Positions 11,040 through 22,400 of a stretch of DNA of 64,000 nt are shown here, piece by piece. Location: assembly GCF_029962835.1 (NCBI RefSeq), contig NC_080582.1, positions 24,126,032 through 24,190,031 on the forward strand, written 5' to 3'. Source of the DNA: Magnolia sinica (Eukaryota; Streptophyta; Magnoliopsida; Magnoliales; Magnoliaceae). Both the position numbers and the translations under genes were made by a program. Under the pieces are notes generated by a model. It made no database searches. It worked only from the letters and a program-made list of their open reading frames with translations, and was not told the origin of the DNA. Numbering within the stretch: the first letter of the stretch is position 1; every line of letters begins with the position of its first letter.

Positions 11040-11600
11040 TACTAGATTGACGTCAATAAGATTTCTGGGTCTGATAATGAGGTATGTGTTATATCCAAAT
11101 CGTCTATCCATTTGGCGAGCTGTCTTAAGGTTTGAGATGAAAAATCAGACGGATATAACTATCAAGTGTGGGGGGATTTAACGTCTACCATTGAAACCTT
11201 TTTGGGGTCACAGGAATTTTGAATTAATATGAAATTTGTTTTTCCTCTTCATTAAGGTCTTTGTGACCTTATGAATAGATTGGATGGAAAATAAACGTTA
11301 TGATGGGCCCAACGAATTGTTTAGCGTGAAAATTATTATCTTAGCTGCTATTTGTGGTGTGGTTGAGATGATCTTAGTATATGATTCTTTTTTTTTTTTT
11401 TTTTTTTTTTTGTTTTTTTTTATAATGCTCTAAAATTATTTCTAAAAATAGATGAATAGTGTGGATATAATAAATATACTACTATGGGGCCATGTAACTT
11501 TGATTTCTTTTGAACCGTTCGTACAACTCAAAGCTTGAGAAGCGTCAGAGCTCGTCTTCGCACGAACCTACGGCAGCTATATAACTGGGGTGAGGCACAT
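11040..11600. mobile_element. R1 foldback repeat, subfamily with 'gttcgtacaactc' end
   Basis: Closely parallels 24275-24790. Shared landmarks are 'gttatatccaaa-cgtc', 'gaaatttgtttttcctcttc', 'ggtctttgtgaccttatg' and the distal 'gaaccgttcgtacaactc' followed by 'gcgtcag-gctcgtcttcg'. The two halves are inverted versions of each other, as in other R1 copies. A long poly-T tract (about 11390-11421) expands the right half. Confidence 0.6.
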
Positions 11601-11812
11601 CAGCGAATCCGCTTCATGGGCCATGAGCTAAAAAAAAAAAAAAAAAGAAGCCAGGACCGAAACTCTAGTCATAGCTCACATGTATTAGAGAAGACGGGAT
11701 CTTCATGTTACAATTTAATTGGGCCACATCATTACACTGCATTTAATAATAAAGTGTTGAAAAGGTCAGTGATGATATGAATCAATCAGTACGCAGCAAA
11801 ATAATACTTTTC

Positions 11813-12370
11813 GGACGCGGATTAGCTACTGATAGGTTAAAGTAGCGAGACTGGCTGGTGAAGTGGCGTCACTAAGTTCTATGGCCCATGATGATGTACT
11901 TTTTATATCCACTCCGTCCATCTATTTGGAGAGATTATTTTAAGGAAATAGAGAAAGAATTAGTCTAATCCAAATCTCCAATGGACCACACCACAGAAAA
12001 CAGTGGGAAGAGTGACGCTTACCTTTAAAAACTTCTAAAGCCCATAAATGTTTTAGATCAATCTGATACTTGTGTTTTCCCTTCTTTCATGTCTGTGTTA
12101 ACTTGTAAACAGTTTGGATTTCAAATAAACATCATAGTGGGCCTTAGGAAGGTTTCAACGGTGGGAATCACTATCCCCACTGTTTTCTGTGGTGGGGTCT
12201 GCTAAACCTTTGGATCTGGCTCATTCTTTGGATCATGTCCTAAAATGATTTCTCCAAATGGATGGACGGTGTGGATACAGCACATACATCATAGTGGCCC
12301 CACAGAACTTAGTGACGTCACTTCGGTAGCAAGTTTCGCTACTCAACCAGTCAGTAGCTAATCTGTGTTC
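11813..12370. mobile_element. R1 foldback element with 9-bp target-site duplication (Mutator-like, non-autonomous)
   Basis: A 558-bp near-palindrome. The left end GGACGCGGATTAGCTACTGA matches, in inverse, the right end CAGTAGCTAATCTGTGTTC. The inverted match continues through 'gtagcgagact' and 'gaagtggcgtcactaagtt' into the body, so almost half the element is terminal inverted repeat. Flanks are ATACTTTTC (11804-11812) and ATATTTTTC (12371-12379), matching at 8 of 9. Long inverted repeats with a 9-bp duplication are the hallmark of Mutator-like elements. There is no transposase; it must have moved in trans. Confidence 0.75.
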
Positions 12371-12379
12371 ATATTTTTC

Positions 12380-13055
12380 TGCCTACAAGCAAATGATCCA
12401 TATTCATTTGAGAAATTCACTCTGTTTGATGCCAACTTAAGGTATGAGGTGCGCTGAACAATGAGCCTGATCGAAAAGCAAGTGGACCACAAGGAAGGAA
12501 AAATGTAGAGATTGAGTGGTCACTGTTCAAACATTTGGAGACCATGATGGCTTTCAGAAATTCACCAGTTCCATCTATTTTACTACCTCATGTTAGGACA
12601 TGACCTAAAAAAATCAAGGCAGTTCCAAAAATCAATTAGGCCACACAATTAAAAATATTGGAGATTTAACGTAAGGCATGTCATTTAAAAGCTAGCTCTT
12701 GGGGCCACGAAAGGTCTGGACCCAGGAAGGGTTGGAGCATATGATTGTAATAGAATCCGTAATCAAGCATTCCAGCTACAATGTGGAGCCTCGTTCCAAC
12801 AATTGGATCGCATGTGTGATTAATCTGGGCCCTTCAATATTAGGCAGTGCACGATGTCATGTAAGCCACAAATTGACGCTTGGACTTTTTTCGTTTTTTT
12901 TTTTTTTTTTTTTTTTTGTTTTTTGTTTTTTACATACGGCCATTTTTCTTATACAAACGTTATTTGCTTGATCAGCAGGCCACTCCTATTTTTCCTGTCC
13001 ACGCCATGTTCTTTGCATTGATAAATGTTTTGGGAGAACCGCGGAAGCACACAGA
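12380..13055. other. Gene-free; R2-related fragment and poly-T
   Basis: No gene. 12700-12800 contains 'ggttggagcat(at)gattgtaatagaat', also present at 17040-17065 in R2. A poly-T tract occupies about 12893-12917. Confidence 0.45.
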
Positions 13056-13059
13056 GATG

Positions 13060-13734
13060 AATCTATGATATCAATCCAATAAGATCAAGCAAACACAAAG
13101 AGAACATTGAGATTTTAATGTGGAAAAACTTTTTCGGAAAAAACAATAAAAATTACGGCACAAAGCGGTAGATGATCATGATGAAAGTAGAAATTATAGA
13201 GAGAAAGCTTACCCGATTTGAACAACCTCGAATCTCACCCTTGCTACACCCATTTGAAACCTTAGGACGATTTAGAAACCCTTAGAATATCTACCAATCC
13301 CGTTTATACCCATATATATAACCTTGAAAAGAATCTTAAACGAAATCAAAAATAAATCTTGCAATTTTGCAGTTTTGCAAAAAATCTACGCAGAATCTAT
13401 CGATGCCATCGAAACTAATACGTCAATGCTATCGAATACTCATAGATAGCATCGAACTAACACTTCAATTGTTCAGAGGCAAAACATGATTTTTCAGAAA
13501 TTTTTGATGGCATCGAACACTCATCGATGACATCAAAAAAAGTGCCCAGTTAGTCCAGTTACGGGTGCACATGGGTTGGCTCGGTCCGGTTCTGGGGTGA
13601 AAATGGAACCGAACCGTTCCTAACGATTCTACAATTTTTGGAACAGGAAGCGGATCGTTAGCACCCTAGAACTGAACCGGAACCGAATTGTGAAAAACGG
13701 TTTGGTTCCGGATTGGTTCCATAGTTATGGGCTT

Positions 13735-13776
<42 letters not shown>

Positions 13777-14108
13777 CGGGTGTGGGGATGGAAGTGGTGA
13801 AAGGGGCGACGTGAATGAGCAGGAAGCAACGGGCGTGGGGCATAAGATTCTCGATAGCCCAACGAACGGCTCCTGCGGCTGTTGCTGTGGCCCACTGCCA
13901 CAACCATGGTGGCATCATCTCTATCGCCCATTCCTCCAACTGACATTGCTCCCGCGCGATTGATGAAAACAGAAGGCCAGACCAAGAATCAAAAGAGGAT
14001 GACCAGAGAAGACTTTAAGGTTCTGATGCATAGGAAACAGAATAGTGTCCTGATGCGCCTATTCATACATTTAAGGGACATGGATTGGAGATCCAAATCG
14101 TTTGTCTC

Positions 14109-14160
<52 letters not shown>

Positions 14161-14660
14161 CAGGGGCAGGAGCAGCAGTCAATGAGAGAGAGGGCGAGGG
14201 CGGTAGCAGTTGGGCGAGAGAGATTAGATTAGAGTTTTATTTATTTATTTATTTTAAGTTATATGTTCGGATCGACGGTTCAGATCCATGGTTCGGATCA
14301 ACGGTTCGATTCGGTTCTACAGGGCCTTAAACTAGAATCGATTCATATCCAATGGTTCTTGAAATTTTGGAACTGGAACCGGAACCGGTGTTGTCTAGAA
14401 CCGGACCAAACCGGACCGATCCAACAGTTTCGATCCGGTTTCATGGTTCTACCGGTTCGATGTGCATCCCTAAGTCCAATGACCAACTGAAGAAAATCCA
14501 GAAAACATCAATGGAATCGAGAACTTTTTGATGCTATCGAAGGTGACATTGAACAGACTGTCAATTGCATCGATAGACCCAATAACATACTCAATTTAAG
14601 ACATTTATTACAAAAAAATGGTATCGATAAAAAAATGTAGGCCAGTCGTTCAATCAAAAT
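13060..14660 (-). mobile_element. Copia-type LTR remnant interrupted by a hAT-like element
   Basis: 13060-13550 and 14480-14650 appear to be one LTR-like sequence split by the insertion at 13560-14472. Both parts carry TCGATGxCATCGA-type palindromic words (for example 13398-13450, 13505-13535 and 14515-14575), as do the LTRs near 48540, 50300 and 55350. The left part resembles the 'left' ends (R/U5) of the minus-strand LTRs at 26811 and 39056 in general layout. No coding remnant is present. Confidence 0.45.
13560..14472. mobile_element. Non-autonomous hAT-like element with 8-bp target-site duplication
   Basis: The left end TACGGGTGCACATGG and right end (read inward on the other strand) TAGGGATGCACATCG are matching terminal inverted repeats. 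Flanking octamers are AGTCCAGT (13552-13559) and AGTCCAAT (14473-14480), 7 of 8. The subterminal regions are packed with CCGGTTC/GAACCGG words on both sides. The interior holds two GA microsatellites (13738-13773 and about 14112-14158). hAT elements characteristically make 8-bp duplications. No transposase is present. The small open frames inside (such as 13882-14232) come from the GA tracts. Confidence 0.75.
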
Positions 14661-14664
14661 CAAA

Positions 14665-15075
14665 TCCGAGAGCTATACCCTACTAACCTCAAGTGGGCCA
14701 CACGAGGATTGTCCACCCACCGTTCATTCATGGGCTCACATATGTTTCACGATCAATAAATGGATCCAGGATTTGAACGATACAGATTGCATACGTATAT
14801 ACATGTGAACAATATTGGATGATTACAATACATATGAAAAGAAGATTTAAAGAATTCACCTTCATCCATGTATGTGTGACCTAATAGAAAGGTTGGATGG
14901 TAAATAAACATTAAGGTGTGCCTTGGGAAGTTGTTAATGGTGGATTTCCACCACCACTTTATTCCAGTTGTGTCCACCTGAGATTTAGATCTACTTCATT
15001 TTTAGGATCAAGCACTAAAATATGAGTATGAAGATGGATGGACGGCATGGATTAAAAATATACATCATGCTGAGG
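14665..15075. mobile_element. R1 repeat, mostly right half
   Basis: Contains R1 landmarks in order: 'catccatgtatgtgtgacc', 'aaaggttggatggtaaataa', 'ttaatggtgg', 'cacctgagatttagatct', 'gatggatggacggcatgga' and 'catcatg...ggcccacaga'. The left part (14803-14865) is unusual: 'gtgaacaatattggatga' through 'gaaaagaagatttaaa' recurs almost exactly at 17065-17130 next to R2. Confidence 0.5.
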
Positions 15076-15109
15076 CCCACAGAGCCCCTTCCAGCAGCAA
15101 CGTTGCTAC

Positions 15110-15450
15110 CGACCGTGTCAGATTACTGTCCTCGTCCGGAGCTTACTTGTTCAAAGCACGACACGTGTCAGGTGATTGAAACGGAAAAGGCTGAGTTGTC
15201 ATAAGTGGGGATCGACCATTCACTTACAGGGATGTAGGGCCTTATGTTGATGAGATCCAACCCGTTCATCAGCTGCGCCATTGCATGTTCGACCTTAATC
15301 CTCTACATCACACTGATCCAAAACTAAGGTGGGCCTCACCATAGGAAATAATATGAAATATGCTTATAACCTCTAAATTCACGTAATAGAGTGGTTCACC
15401 TGACCCTTAGATCGGCGTGATATTTGGAAAGTGCTTCCTCTTGTTGTGAA
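15110..15450 (+). repeat. Dispersed repeat R2-related segment with G-box palindrome
   Basis: Carries GACACGTGTCAGGTGATT (GACACGTGTC at 15160-15169), 'gatgagatccaacc-gttcat', 'cacactgatccaaaact' and 'aggtgggcctcacc'. The same block appears at 18490-18640, and inverted at 57000-57255. No coding content. Confidence 0.5.
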
Positions 15451-15708
15451 AAGTCATGTGTATGGATTGAATGGCGTATATAAATGAAGGTTGGATCATA
15501 CACAACTAACGGTCAGCATTCCTTTCCAATTCTTCCTAACCGTGCAGTCCACCTAAGTATCGCACCGACTCAGTTTTCATTTTTTCAGGTGAAATTGGGG
15601 CCGCACGTATGATCGATATTCCCCACGTGGTGCTGCGTTAGTTACGAATACGCTTATTCTACCAAGGTTCTTGGAAGCCAGCCATCTCTTTATTACTACT
15701 ACAGTACC

Positions 15709-16150
15709 GAAATTGGATTGCGCACTGAGTTGCTCGGTACCCTCTTATCGTACTGAGTAAACTTAGTTGGGCCCACCTTGAATGTATGTGGTCCACGCCG
15801 TCCATACTTTTTTCCATATAATTTGAGGGGTTTATTCCAAAATTGAAGCATATCCAAAGATCATGTTGATCATACCACAAGAAACAGTGGGGATAATTTC
15901 TACCGTTGAAACCTTTTTAGGCCACACTGTGATGTTTATTTGTCATCCAACCTGTTCATAAGATCATACAGACATGGATGAGAGGAAAACACCAATATAA
16001 GCTTGATCCAAAACTTCTGTGGCTCCAAAGAAATTTTCAACGGTAGACGTTGAATGCAACTGTTTGCTGTAGTGTGGTCCATTTGAACATTTCATATACT
16101 TCAATTTTGGTATCGAACCCACAGAGAGTGAGTTACTAAGCAATCCGCTT
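15709..16150. mobile_element. R1 foldback element with exact 11-bp direct repeats
   Basis: A 442-bp foldback element flanked by identical ACTACAGTACC at 15698-15708 and 16151-16161. Its ends carry GGATTGC (left) and GCAATCC (right) inside longer imperfect inverted repeats. The body has the R1 order 'gttgggcccacctt', 'tccacgccgtccata', 'gaaacagtgggga', 'gttgaaacctttttagg', then the mirror half. The duplication length is at the upper end of the range for Mutator-like elements. No coding capacity. Confidence 0.75.
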
Positions 16151-16163
16151 ACTACAGTACCTT

Positions 16164-16540
16164 AGGACGCGGATTACATGGGATGGGGATTTCCTGCTAA
16201 GCCTTCTGCAGGAAGTTCCTGCGCTGGAAACTTAGGTGGGCGACCGTGATGTTTGTGAGAAATCTAATCCGTTCATCCGTTTTGTGATCTCATTTTAAGA
16301 CTTGAGACCAAAAGTGAAAAGGATATCCAAATCTCAAGTGGGCCATACTAAAGGAAAAATTGGGTAGGAAAATTCCTACATCTGAAACCCGGGATCCAAA
16401 GTGATGTTTACATGCCATCCATACCGTAAAATTACAGTAGCTAGGTCGACGGTGCCCTAGGTATCTCAAAATCTCATATGAGTCAGACCATAGGAAAACA
16501 GTGGTGATTGATATAGCTCGACACATGTCAGGTGATTAGT
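16164..16540. mobile_element. R1 foldback element, truncated, with GGACGCGGATT end
   Basis: Starts GGACGCGGATTACATGG, 3 bp after the previous element's duplication. It has the inner hairpin 'gcctt-ctgcaggaagttcctgcgc' typical of the 57275-58289 copies. The body proceeds to 'aaacagtggtgattgatata' without the mirrored right end, so it is truncated by, or inserted against, R2 sequence. Confidence 0.5.
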
Positions 16541-16609
16541 GTGGTCCACCTCTATCTCATTTTTTACCTCGTATCGAACTAATTTTTAAGAACCTCAACT
16601 TCCATCTGA

Positions 16610-17060
16610 ATAGCTCGACACGTGTCAAGTGATTGGCTCCAACTGAGATTCTTCTGCTAGAGCGGCTGTATGAAACGCGTACAAAGCCGGAGTTATGAGG
16701 GGCATGTGTCACATTACATCCACTCCGTCAATGGGTGAGCCTTCGCATCGTAGCCCACTAAATTTCAACTGTTAACAAAATCTTGTGCTCTACGATTACT
16801 GCGGAAAGCCACTGATCAGATGGATAGGAAATCCGATTCATATGGGTTTTGAACCATTTTCCATCCATGGTAGGGACAACTATATGGAGCGTCGCATTGG
16901 TAAATCATCCTGCCACGTGTACCATGGATAGATGGATCTACAAAAAAGATGGTCCACTTGAGAGTGTGACATCACCATTGACATTTGATGTCTTCATGGG
17001 GTCCACCACGTTGTCTTTGTGACACTGTGGAGCCCCGTATAAAGTTGGAGCATGATTGTA
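16610..17060 (+). repeat. Dispersed repeat R2, copy 2
   Basis: Begins near GACACGTGTCAAGTGATT (G-box palindrome at 16617-16626). It follows the R2 order 'acaaagccggagtta', 'attacatccactccgtcaat', 'ctacgattactgcggaaagc', 'cgtgtaccatggatagatgg'. It has the empty form of the R1 insertion site ('gaggggcatgtgtc', about 16700). 17065-17130 repeats the 'gtgaacaatattggatga' block found at 14803. Confidence 0.6.
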
Positions 17061-17291
17061 ATAGAATGTGAACAATATTGGATGAGTATACAATACATAT
17101 GAAAAGAAGATTTAAATAATTCACATTCATCTAATAAATCAATAGTTAGAATCATGTTATCTACAATTGATTGATGAATAATTTGAGAAGGGTGGAATGT
17201 GGCCCATTTTCAAAATTGAAAAAAGAAAAAAATGAAATTGAAAATTATCACTTCTTTCAATCTTCCTTGTCAATGTCAATGATATGAGATA

Positions 17292-17942
17292 TCATTCTTC
17301 ATTCAATCTTCCTTGCTTATGCCCATGATGATTAAAGAAAATCATAAAACCCAAGTGTTGATTTTCAGGCCCGTGATGAAAAGCCCAAACCCGGATTGTA
17401 TGAAAATGGGCGCGCAATCCATTTGCTTTGACGGAAGAGGTCCACTTGCCATTCAAAGTATAGGCTCCTGATGATTTCCAATAGTTAAAGCGTGTGAACC
17501 AATCCCGACCTTGATGATCAAGGGTAACACATTCAATCCCGATACCTCTCTCCAACTTGTATCTTTGGTGGGACGTCAGTGCTGGAAGGAGGGTTTGACT
17601 GATAGATGATGTGGGGAAGAGTAGACGATTTTGATGGGAATCAATGTCAGTAGATGTCAGCTCCTTGCCGAAGGCCCATATGAGACTTGTTGCTTTCAAG
17701 CGGAGGTGGGCTTCAATCCATCCGTGGGGATATGGCTTTTCAACGGTGAGCTTCTTGTTGTAATCAGCTGACTTCTCTATCTTCTTGCTGTTGTTGTTGG
17801 AATCATCCATCTTTCTCTTCTTGTTGTAGCAATTGGTGATGATATTGTTGTTGGGTAGGGTGGTGATAGAAGTGGAGAGAACAAGAGAAGTAGAGGTTGC
17901 CACCTTTGCTAACATCAACAGATTGCCGAAGTCCGCATCCAT
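17292..17942 (-). CDS. B3-like (DUF313/REM-type) DNA-binding protein, paralogue 1
   Basis: A single-exon gene for 216 residues, probably a nuclear plant-specific transcription factor. The start at 17942 (MDADFGNLLM) is chosen because the paralogue at 58804 starts identically. The longer frame back to 18182 reads through a 5' leader of CT repeats and is unlikely to be translated. Residues 1-30 are a short conserved head. Residues 31-66 are Asn-rich with basic clusters KKRK and KK, a plausible nuclear-localisation region. Residues 72-98 (GWIEAHLRLKATSLIWAFGK) are a conserved linker. Residues about 103-204 form the B3-like fold (NRLLFPTSSI...LLPAL...GIECVTLDH...WFTRFNYWKSSGAYTLNGKW...ANGLRAHF...VWAFHHG). 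It resembles the DUF313 branch of B3 proteins such as those annotated At2g33720-like. A GA/CT microsatellite lies 40-75 bp upstream of the ATG, as in the paralogue. Compared with the paralogue, residues 168-190 are more changed (SSVKANGLRAHF, FHHG). Confidence 0.8.
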   Translation of the reverse strand: MDADFGNLLMLAKVATSTSLVLSTSITTLPNNNIITNCYNKKRKMDDSNNNSKKIEKSADYNKKLTVEKPYPHGWIEAHLRLKATSLIWAFGKELTSTDIDSHQNRLLFPTSSISQTLLPALTSHQRYKLERGIGIECVTLDHQGRDWFTRFNYWKSSGAYTLNGKWTSSVKANGLRAHFHTIRVWAFHHGPENQHLGFMIFFNHHGHKQGRLNEE

Positions 17943-17980
17943 TCTCCTCAAAGTTCTTATTGCAGTAAACGCTAATGTGG

Positions 17981-17981
<1 letters not shown>

Positions 17982-18016
<35 letters not shown>
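17982..18016. repeat. GA/CT microsatellite in the 5' leader of the B3-like gene
   Basis: A GA run of about 34 bases on the plus strand, hence CT in the transcribed leader. Next to it, 'tttgagagagaagaaacgaa' / 'aaaataagaaagtt' blocks are duplicated at about 18050-18115. The plus-strand paralogue also has a CT run in its leader (58683-58720), so a CT leader may be ancestral or functional. Confidence 0.8.
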
Positions 18017-18019
<3 letters not shown>

Positions 18020-18189
18020 AGAGAGGCAAAAAGAGAGGTTTGAGAGAGAGACGAATGAAGGAAACGAAAATAAGAAAGTTTTGAGAGAGAAGAAACGAAA
18101 ATAAGAAAGTTCTGAGAGAACGATAAATAAAGTTTTTCAACTGAAAGATGATGGGAAAGATAGTTTCCATTTTTTTTTTCAAGGGATTT

Positions 18190-18460
18190 TGGAAAGTACT
18201 AGAATGAGCGCTGACGCGGATTGGATCCTCACGCTGATTGGAGCGAGTGTTGACGCACGCTGACTGGAGCGAGCGCTGCTGGGCCCCACCATGATGCGTG
18301 TATTTTATCCATGCCGTCTATCCATTTGGCCATATCATTTTATGGCAAGATCTAAAAAGTGAGTCAGATCTAAGGCTCAAGTGCACCCCACCACAGGCAA
18401 AAACGTTCATTGAACGCCTACCATTAAAATCGTCTTACCACGGTGAATATTCACACTTGT
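18190..18460. repeat. R1 fragment upstream of the minus-strand B3 gene
   Basis: Starts with short reiterations of 'gctgacgcggattgga', 'gctgattggagcgagtg' and 'gctgactggagcgagcgctg'. The R1 body 'gggccccaccatgatgcg', 'ttatccatgccgtctatcc', 'aagtgcaccccaccac' then 'gaacgcctaccattaaaa' follows. Only the left half is present. Confidence 0.55.
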
Positions 18461-18464
18461 GGAT

Positions 18465-18850
18465 TGACTATCTGCTTACCGGTATGTAAGATTTTATTTT
18501 GATGAGATCCAACCGTCCATCAGCTGTACCACCCTATGTTAGTCCTTAATGCTGAATGTCACACTGATCCAGAACTCAGGTGGGCCTCACCGCAGGAAAC
18601 AGTTTGAAATTTGCCTACAATCTCATGTAGTCATTGTAGAACGATTTTTGAAAACTAGCCGTTTCATTATCCTGTAATTTCTTACCGCTGAAGTAATTGT
18701 TTTAGTGGGTAATCGCAAGTTCCATCTTAATAGAATGACACGTGTCAGTTGATTGGCTCCAATAAGGAATCCTCTGCGAGAGCTGTTGTACGAAACGTGT
18801 ACAAAGCCGCAGGAGAAATTTCCAACTGTACGACCAGTATATGGCCCACA
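18465..18850 (+). repeat. Dispersed repeat R2-related segment
   Basis: Contains 'gatgagatccaaccgtccatcagctg', 'cacactgatccagaact', 'aggtgggcctcacc', then GACACGTGTCAGTTGATTGG (G-box palindrome at 18737-18746) and 'gaaacgtgtacaaagccgc'. It ends before the large inverted-repeat element. Confidence 0.55.
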
Positions 18851-19205
18851 ACCTTTTTAAGCCCATTATTTTTAGCGGGAAAGAATCCTCCCTAGGTGTA
18901 CGGATGCCCTTCATAACGAAAATGCCCCTACTCTAGTATAGACGAGGAATCCTACGATACGGTTTTAGCTACGGCTATAATCCGTAGCCATAACCGCAGC
19001 CATTGACAATAAAATTTGGGCAGTACTACCGCCGATCTAGCGGTAAATGCCGCCAACCTCTAGACGTCTGTGTGGTGGTGCCGCCCGGGTGCGGTAGTGC
19101 CGCCCGGTTTTTTATAAAAAAATTGGGTGGGTCCCATTGTGGGCCCCACATAATTTTGAATGGGCCCCACACCAATGTTTATGATTTTGGTGGGCCCCAC
19201 ATCCA

Positions 19206-19425
19206 CCTGTGCACTTTATTATATTTTTATTTTTATTTTTACATGGATAACTTCATTCTACCTACATTTTTCTCTAATACATATTTATATAAATATGTAT
19301 ATATAAGCATATAAAAAATTTTTCTCTCTTTTTTTCATTTCTTTCTTTATTCATTTAACAAGAATATCTTCTAAACCAAAATTAGTTACTTGATGTACCC
19401 TATATGATTTTAGGGTAGGAGAAGC
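19206..19425 (+). repeat. Left inverted arm of the array element
   Basis: AT-rich arm whose reverse complement recurs at 23872-24084. Its inner end is 'gattttaggg', about 40 bp from the first recognisable array monomer. Confidence 0.8.
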
Positions 19426-19464
19426 TACTTTAGCCAACCAACCTATTTATTTTCCAAGATTCCA

Positions 19465-22400
19465 TTAGGTCAATGGTTGAAAATCCATTTCATTCACTTC
19501 GCGATCAATTTCAATTAGTTCGCGGTCAATTTTATTCATTTCATTTACTTCACGATCAATTCCATGCATTTCATGGTCATTCCCGGCGATTCTGCTTTAC
19601 TTTACGGTCAATTCCATGTATTTCACGGTCAATTCCCTTCACTTCACGGTCATTTCCATGCATTTCACAGTCAATTCGCGTCACTTCATGGTCATTTCCG
19701 TGCATTTCATAGTCATTCCCGGCGATTCCGTGTTGATTCACGGTCATTTTCATGCATTTCACGGACAATTCCCTTCACTTCACGGTCATTTCCACACATT
19801 TCACGGTCAATTCGCTTCACTTCACGATCATTTCCACGCATTCCACAGTCAGTCCCGACGATTCCGTGTTGATTCACGGTCATTTTCATGCATTTCACGG
19901 TCAATTTCCTTCACTTCACGGTCATTTCCACACATTTCACGGTCAATTCGCTTCACTTCACGGTCATTTCCATGCATTTTATGGTCATTACCGGCGATTC
20001 CGTGTTGATTCACGGTCATTTCCATGCATTTCACGGTCAATTTCCTTCACTTCATGGTCATTTCCACACATTTCACGGTTAATTCGCTTCACTTCACGGT
20101 CATTTCCATGCATTTTATGGTCATTCCCGGCGATTCCATGTTGATTCACGGTTATTTCCATGCATTTCACGGTCAATTCCCTTCAGTTCACGGTCATTTC
20201 CACGTATTTCACGGTCAATTCGCTCCACTTCACGGTCATTTTCATGCATTTCATGGTCATTCTTGGCCATTCCGTGTTGATTCACGGTCAGTTCCAAGCA
20301 TTTCATGGTCAATCCCCTTCACTTCACGGTCATTTCCATGCATTTCACGGTCAATTCGCTTCATTTCACGGTCATTTCCATGCATTTCACGGTCATTCCC
20401 GGTGATTCCGTGTTGATTCACGGTCATTTCCATGCATTTCACAGTCAATTCGATTCACTTCACGGTCATTTCCACACATTTCAAGGTCAATTCGCTTCAC
20501 TTTATGGTCATTTTCATACATTTCACGGTCATTCCTGGCAATTCCGTGTTGATTCATGATTATTTCCTTGCATTTCATAGTCAATTCCCTTCACTTCACG
20601 ATTATTTCCACGCATTTCATGGTCAATTCACTTCACTTCACGGTCATTTCCATGCATTACACGGTCATTCCCAGTTATTCCATGTTGATTCACGGTCATT
20701 TTCATGCAATTCACGGTCAATTCCTTTCACTTCATGGTCATTTCCACGCATTTCACGGTCAATTTGCTTTACTTAACGGTCATTTCCATGCATTTCACAG
20801 TCATTCCCGCCAATTCCATGTTGATTCACAGTCATTTCCACGCATTTCACGGTCAATTCCCTTCACTTCACGGTCATTTCCATGCATTTCACGGTCAATT
20901 CGCTTCACTTCATGGTCATTTCTACGCATTTCACGGTCAATTCGCTTCACTTCACGGTCATTTTCATGCATTTCACGGTCATTCTCGGCAAGTCCGTGTT
21001 GATTCATGGTCATTTCCATGCATTTCACGGTCAATTCGCTTCACTTCACGGTCATTTCTATGCATTTCATGGTCATTCCTGCCAATTCCGTGTTGATTTA
21101 CGGTAATTTCTATGCATTTCACAGTCAATTCCCTTCACTTCACGGTCATTTCTACGCATTTCACGGTCAATTCGCTTCACTTCACGGTCATTTCCATGCA
21201 TTACACGGTCATTCCCGGCAATTCCGTGTTGATTCATGGTCATTTCCACGCATTTCACGGTCAATTCGCTTCACTTCATGGTCATTTCCATGCATTACAT
21301 GGTCATTCTCGGCATTTCCACGCATTTCACGGTCATTTCCACGCATTTCACGGTCAATTCCTTTCATGTCACGGTCATTTCCAAGCATTTAACGGTCAAT
21401 TCGCTTCAATTCACGGTCATTTCCATGCATTTCACGGTCATTCCCGATAATTTCGTGTTGATTCACGGTCATTTCCACGCATTTCACGGTTAATTCCCTT
21501 CACTTCACGGTCATTTCCACGCATTTCACGGTCAATTCGCTTCACTTCACAATCATTTTCATGCATTTCACGGTTAATTCGCTTCACTTCACAGTCATTT
21601 CCACGCATTTCACGGTCAATTTGCTTCACTTCTCGGTCATTTCCATGTATTTCACGGTCATTCCCGACAATTCCGTGTTGATTCACGTTCATTTTCACAC
21701 ATTTCATGGTCAATTCCCTTCACTTCACGGTCATTTCCATGCATTTCACAGTTAATTCGCTTCACTTCACAGTCATTTCCATGCATTTCATGGTCATTCC
21801 GGGCAATTCCGTGTTGGTTCACGGTCATTTCCACGCATTTCACGGTCAATTCCCTTCACTTGCCTGCTCATTTTTCAGTTTGTCCCGCTCATTTTTCATT
21901 TTATCTCGCTCAATTTCAGGTCAATTCGCTTCACTTCACGGTCATTTCCATGCATTTCACGGTCATTCCGGGCGATTCCGTGTTGATTCACGGTCATTTC
22001 CATGCATTTCATGGTCAATTCCCTTCACTTCACGGTCATTTCCACGCATTTCACGATCAATTCGTTCCACTTTATGGTCATTTCCATGCATTTAGGTCAT
22101 TCATGTTTTTACGGTCATTTCCGCATTTAGTCATTCCCTTCACGATGTCATTGTCAATTCCTTCACTTACGGTCATTTCCATGCATTTCACGGTCATTCC
22201 GGCGATTCCAGTTCACTTCATGGTCATTTCCACGCATTTCACGGTCAATTCGCTTTACTTCACGGTCATTTCCATGCATTTCACAGTCATTCCCGGCGAT
22301 TCTGTGTTGATTCACAGTCATTTCCACGCATTTCACCATCATTCCTTTCACTTCACGGTCATTTCCACGTATTTCATGATCAATTCGCTTCACTTCACGG

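Noticed and set aside
13727-14232. Frames rich in Arg/Glu within the hAT-like element
   Set aside because: They arise from GA microsatellites inside a non-autonomous transposon.
17943-18182. 80-codon N-terminal extension of the minus-strand B3 gene
   Set aside because: It translates a CT-repeat leader. The paralogue starts at the internal MDADF methionine, and the extension has no counterpart there.
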